Shown: in pieces, positions 34,510-36,497 of the stretch | Layout: every line of letters starts with the position of its first letter | Position numbering within the stretch: the stretch's first letter is position 1 | From: Burkholderiales bacterium Ga0077543 | GTDB lineage: Bacteria > Pseudomonadota > Gammaproteobacteria > Burkholderiales > Burkholderiaceae_C | DNA: 36,497 nt | Assembly: GCA_001464055.1 (NCBI GenBank) | Contig: LNET01000075.1 | Span: 1 to 36,497 of the forward strand | Direction of reading: 5' to 3' | Position numbers and translations under genes: made by a program | Notes under the pieces: model-generated | Told to the model about the DNA's origin: nothing | The model's input: the letters and a program-made list of their open reading frames with translations, nothing else | Database searches by the model: none

Positions 34510-34521
34510 ACGCGGCCGGTC

Positions 34522-34962
34522 GTGCGGGTCGTGGAATTCCATACCGGCCTGGCCGACCCGCTGGGCTTTGCGTGCCGCATGCTGCGCAAGGCCCAGCGCC
34601 AGGGGCACCGCGTGTTGGTGACCCTGCCTGGCCAGCGCCTGAACGAACTCGACAGCCTGCTCTGGACCTTCGATCCGCAGTCCTTCGTGCCGCACGTGCG
34701 GGTACCGCAAGCACAACCGGATCTGGCTGCCCGCACGCCGATCTGGCTGTGTGAGCAGGCACCAGGCGGGCCGGTGCCGCCGGTGCTGCTGAACCTGGGC
34801 GCGCCGCTGGCGGACGGGCTCGAACGTTTCCAGCGCCTGATCGAGATCGTCGGCCACGGTGCCGACGAAGCCCAGGGTGGACGCGAGCGCTGGCGCTCGT
34901 ACAGGGCTCAGGGGCTGGAGATCAAGCACCACGCCGCTGCGGTCAGCCCCGCTGACGACTGA
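34522..34962 (+). CDS. holC: DNA polymerase III chi subunit
   Basis: 146 residues from a GTG start at 34522 (MRVVEFHTGLADPLGFAC). HolC binds HolD (psi) in the clamp loader and contacts single-strand binding protein. The family pattern is present: a start with VEFHTGLADPLGFACRMLRKAQRQGHRVLV, then LNELDSLLWTFDPQSFVPHV with the Asp-Trp-type pocket, PIWLCE, and VLLNLGAPLADG. The sequence after position 110 is variable, ending RWRSYRAQGLEIKHH. It follows pepA closely, as in most betaproteobacteria, but valS, often the next gene, is absent here. Confidence 0.94.
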   Translation: MRVVEFHTGLADPLGFACRMLRKAQRQGHRVLVTLPGQRLNELDSLLWTFDPQSFVPHVRVPQAQPDLAARTPIWLCEQAPGGPVPPVLLNLGAPLADGLERFQRLIEIVGHGADEAQGGRERWRSYRAQGLEIKHHAAAVSPADD

Positions 34963-35019
34963 TGCGTTGAGGAAATGGCAGGGCACGGCACCCGCCTGCC
35001 GCGCCGGGCCCGCACCTTG

Positions 35020-35047
35020 CTTCCCCTAATGGGGCGGGAAGTGTTTT
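35020..35047 (+). terminator. Possible terminator after holC
   Basis: CTTCCC and GGGAAG arms (35020-35025 and 35036-35041) close on a short loop and are followed by TGTTTT. The T-run is short, so termination may be partial. Confidence 0.45.
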
Positions 35048-35129
35048 CGGGTATCGTCCGCGCCTTACCGGTCGACCGTGACACGGGTGTTTCAATGCGT
35101 CGATGGTTTCTTCTACTGGAGGTTATTGC

Positions 35130-36272
35130 ATGCAAGTCAAGTTGAACGTGATCGTCGGTGCCCTGGCACTGTGCGTTGGCGGTGCTGCGTTCGCGCAGGA
35201 TCTGGTGGTCAGGATCGGCCACGTCGGCCCGACCAGTGGCGCCATCGCCCACCTGGGCAAGGACAACGAGAACGGCGCTCGCATGGCGATCGAGGATCTG
35301 AACGCCAAGGGCGTGACGATCGGCGGCCGCAAGGCGAGATTCGAACTGCTGGCCGAAGACGACGCCGCCGACCCGAAGCAGGGCACGGCAGCCGCGCAGA
35401 AGCTGGTCGACAGCAAGGTCAACGGCGTCATCGGCCACCTGAATTCGGGCACCACCATTCCGGCTTCGAAGATCTACAGCGACGCTGGAATCCCGCAGAT
35501 CAGCCCTTCGGCCACCAACCCGCGCTACACGCGCCAGGGCTACAAGACCACCTTCCGCGTGGTCGCCGATGACGTGCATCTGGGTGGCACGCTGGGCCGC
35601 TACGCGGTGAAGGACCTGAAGGGCAAGAAGATCGTCGTCATCGACGACCGCACGGCCTACGGTCAAGGCGTTGCCGACGAATTCGAGAAGGGCGTGAAGG
35701 CCGCGGGCGGCGCCACGGTCGGCCGCGAGTTCACCAGCGACAAGGCCACGGACTTCACCGCCATCCTGACCAGCCTGAAGGCCAAGAGCCCCGACGTGGT
35801 GTTCTTCGGCGGCATGGACGCGGTCGCAGGCCCGATGCTGCGCCAGATGAAGCAGCTCGGCATCAACGCCAAGTTCGTGGGTGGCGACGGCATCTGCTCG
35901 AGCGAACTGCCCAAGCTGGCCGCAGGCACCATGGCTGACGGCCAGGTGGTCTGCGCCGAGGCTGGTGGTGTCGAGGGCGAAGCCAAGAAGTCCATGGACG
36001 ACTTCCGCGCCAAGTTCAAGGCCAAGTACAACACCGAGGTGCAGGTGTATGCGCCCTATGTGTATGACGCCGTGAACGTGATGGTGGCCGCGATGGTCAA
36101 GGCCGGATCGGCTGAACCCGCGAAGTACCTGCCGGTGCTGGCGGCCACCGACGGCTTCAAGGGCGTCACGGGCACGATCGGCTTCGACAACAAGGGCGAC
36201 ATCAAGAACGGTGCGCTCACGCTCTACACCTACAAGGGTGGCAAGCGCGAGCAGCTGGCCGTGGTGCGCTGA
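35130..36272 (+). CDS. Branched-chain amino-acid ABC transporter substrate-binding protein (LivJ-like)
   Basis: 380 residues from the ATG at 35130, with a strong GGAGG ribosome site at 35118-35122. A signal peptide (MQVKLNVIVGALALCVGGAAFAQ) is cleaved before DLVVRIGHVGPTSG. This is a periplasmic type I binding protein of the LivJ/LivK class: HLGKDNENGARMAIEDLNAKG, the ligand-site GHLNSGTTIPASKIY and SPSATNP segments, RVVADDVHLGGTL, VFFGGMDAVAGPMLRQM and VYAPYVYDAVNVMVAAM. The ligand is probably leucine, isoleucine or valine, or a related amino acid or amide. No permease or ATPase genes follow; the gene ends at a strong terminator, so it is an orphan binding protein here. Confidence 0.94.
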   Translation: MQVKLNVIVGALALCVGGAAFAQDLVVRIGHVGPTSGAIAHLGKDNENGARMAIEDLNAKGVTIGGRKARFELLAEDDAADPKQGTAAAQKLVDSKVNGVIGHLNSGTTIPASKIYSDAGIPQISPSATNPRYTRQGYKTTFRVVADDVHLGGTLGRYAVKDLKGKKIVVIDDRTAYGQGVADEFEKGVKAAGGATVGREFTSDKATDFTAILTSLKAKSPDVVFFGGMDAVAGPMLRQMKQLGINAKFVGGDGICSSELPKLAAGTMADGQVVCAEAGGVEGEAKKSMDDFRAKFKAKYNTEVQVYAPYVYDAVNVMVAAMVKAGSAEPAKYLPVLAATDGFKGVTGTIGFDNKGDIKNGALTLYTYKGGKREQLAVVR

Positions 36273-36296
36273 GCTTCCTGCTCTGGCAATGAAGAA

Positions 36297-36319
36297 GGGG
36301 CCCCTCGGGCCCCTTTTTT
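36297..36319 (+). terminator. Strong intrinsic terminator after the substrate-binding protein gene
   Basis: A perfect 7-base stem GGGGCCC / GGGCCCC with a CTC loop is followed by six T residues, 24 bases after the stop codon. Confidence 0.92.
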
Positions 36320-36420
36320 CTTGGTCGGCTCTCGGCTTTGAGCGGTCATTGGTTTGCGGTGCGCTGAGTGCCTGCATGGTCCCCTTGCAAAGGCGGGTCG
36401 GGGCTGGCTGTGGCGCTTAG

Positions 36421-36497
36421 CTGAGGCGGTCTCCGCTGGCGCTCCGACTGCCCTGCGGTGCTCGGTCCCGCGGCCCCATCGCGGAACTCACTGCGCT
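36421..36497. repeat. Possible dispersed intergenic element at the window edge
   Basis: The last bases show a CTCCGCTGGCGCTCCGAC block and CCCGCGG, with no coding frame that looks real. The CGCTGGCGCTC core matches the minus strand of the element at 7251-7299. It may be another copy of a dispersed extragenic repeat; the window ends too soon to define it. Confidence 0.25.

Noticed and set aside
35013..35100. Sigma-54 or sigma-70 promoter before the binding-protein gene
   Set aside because: No pair of elements with acceptable match and spacing could be found by eye.

Overview
The window is a high-GC chromosomal segment from a betaproteobacterium, most likely Burkholderiales (Comamonadaceae, Rubrivivax, Leptothrix or Sphaerotilus-like). 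The evidence is the gene content and sequence style: NadA/NadB, a ComFB-family protein, lptFG divergent from pepA-holC, a CysB-type regulator and FimV. No phage, integrase, insertion sequence, resistance or CRISPR locus is visible. Genes are densely packed, with many 4-base overlaps, so this looks like core or lightly accessory chromosome.

Layout. 1-5381: the 3' end of clpB; a secreted subtilisin-like protease ending in seven hexapeptide repeats; an AT-richer intergenic stretch; and an unrecognised protein with a roadblock-like C-terminus. 5555-11977: NAD biosynthesis (nadB forward, nadA reverse) enclosing a ComFB-like protein that overlaps a diguanylate cyclase, then an MFS transporter. 12064-15644: a ThDP-dependent enzyme, then two small heat-shock proteins behind a good sigma-32 promoter, then a patatin-like lipase. 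15668-18557: an outer-membrane beta-barrel protein, a DMT exporter divergent from an Lrp-type regulator, an RraA-like protein overlapping that regulator, and tRNA-Pro(UGG).

18618-22104: a reverse operon of an internally duplicated unknown protein, an SRAP (YedK/HMCES) protein and a TPR-methyltransferase; then tRNA-Arg(UCU) on the reverse strand and an unrecognised 250-residue protein. 22112-26059: a reverse operon of a Crp/Fnr-type regulator, an APH-like kinase and an acyl-CoA dehydrogenase, divergent from a class II aldolase across a perfect 14-bp palindrome. 26181-28223: a FimV-like inner-membrane protein. 28260-33021: a tight reverse operon lptF-lptG-cbiX-cysB-aminotransferase joining LPS export to sulfur metabolism. 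33049-36497: pepA, holC, and an orphan branched-chain amino-acid binding protein ending at a strong terminator.

The most interesting points are: the comFB/diguanylate cyclase overlap, where ComFB proteins are known cyclic-dinucleotide receptors; the duplicated-domain protein tied to the abasic-site sensor; the split bacterial version of the ACAD10/11 kinase-dehydrogenase pair with its own Crp-type regulator and a candidate operator; and an RraA-like protein that keeps the aldolase motif E. coli RraA has lost. All functional links are inferred from sequence and layout; no searches were run.
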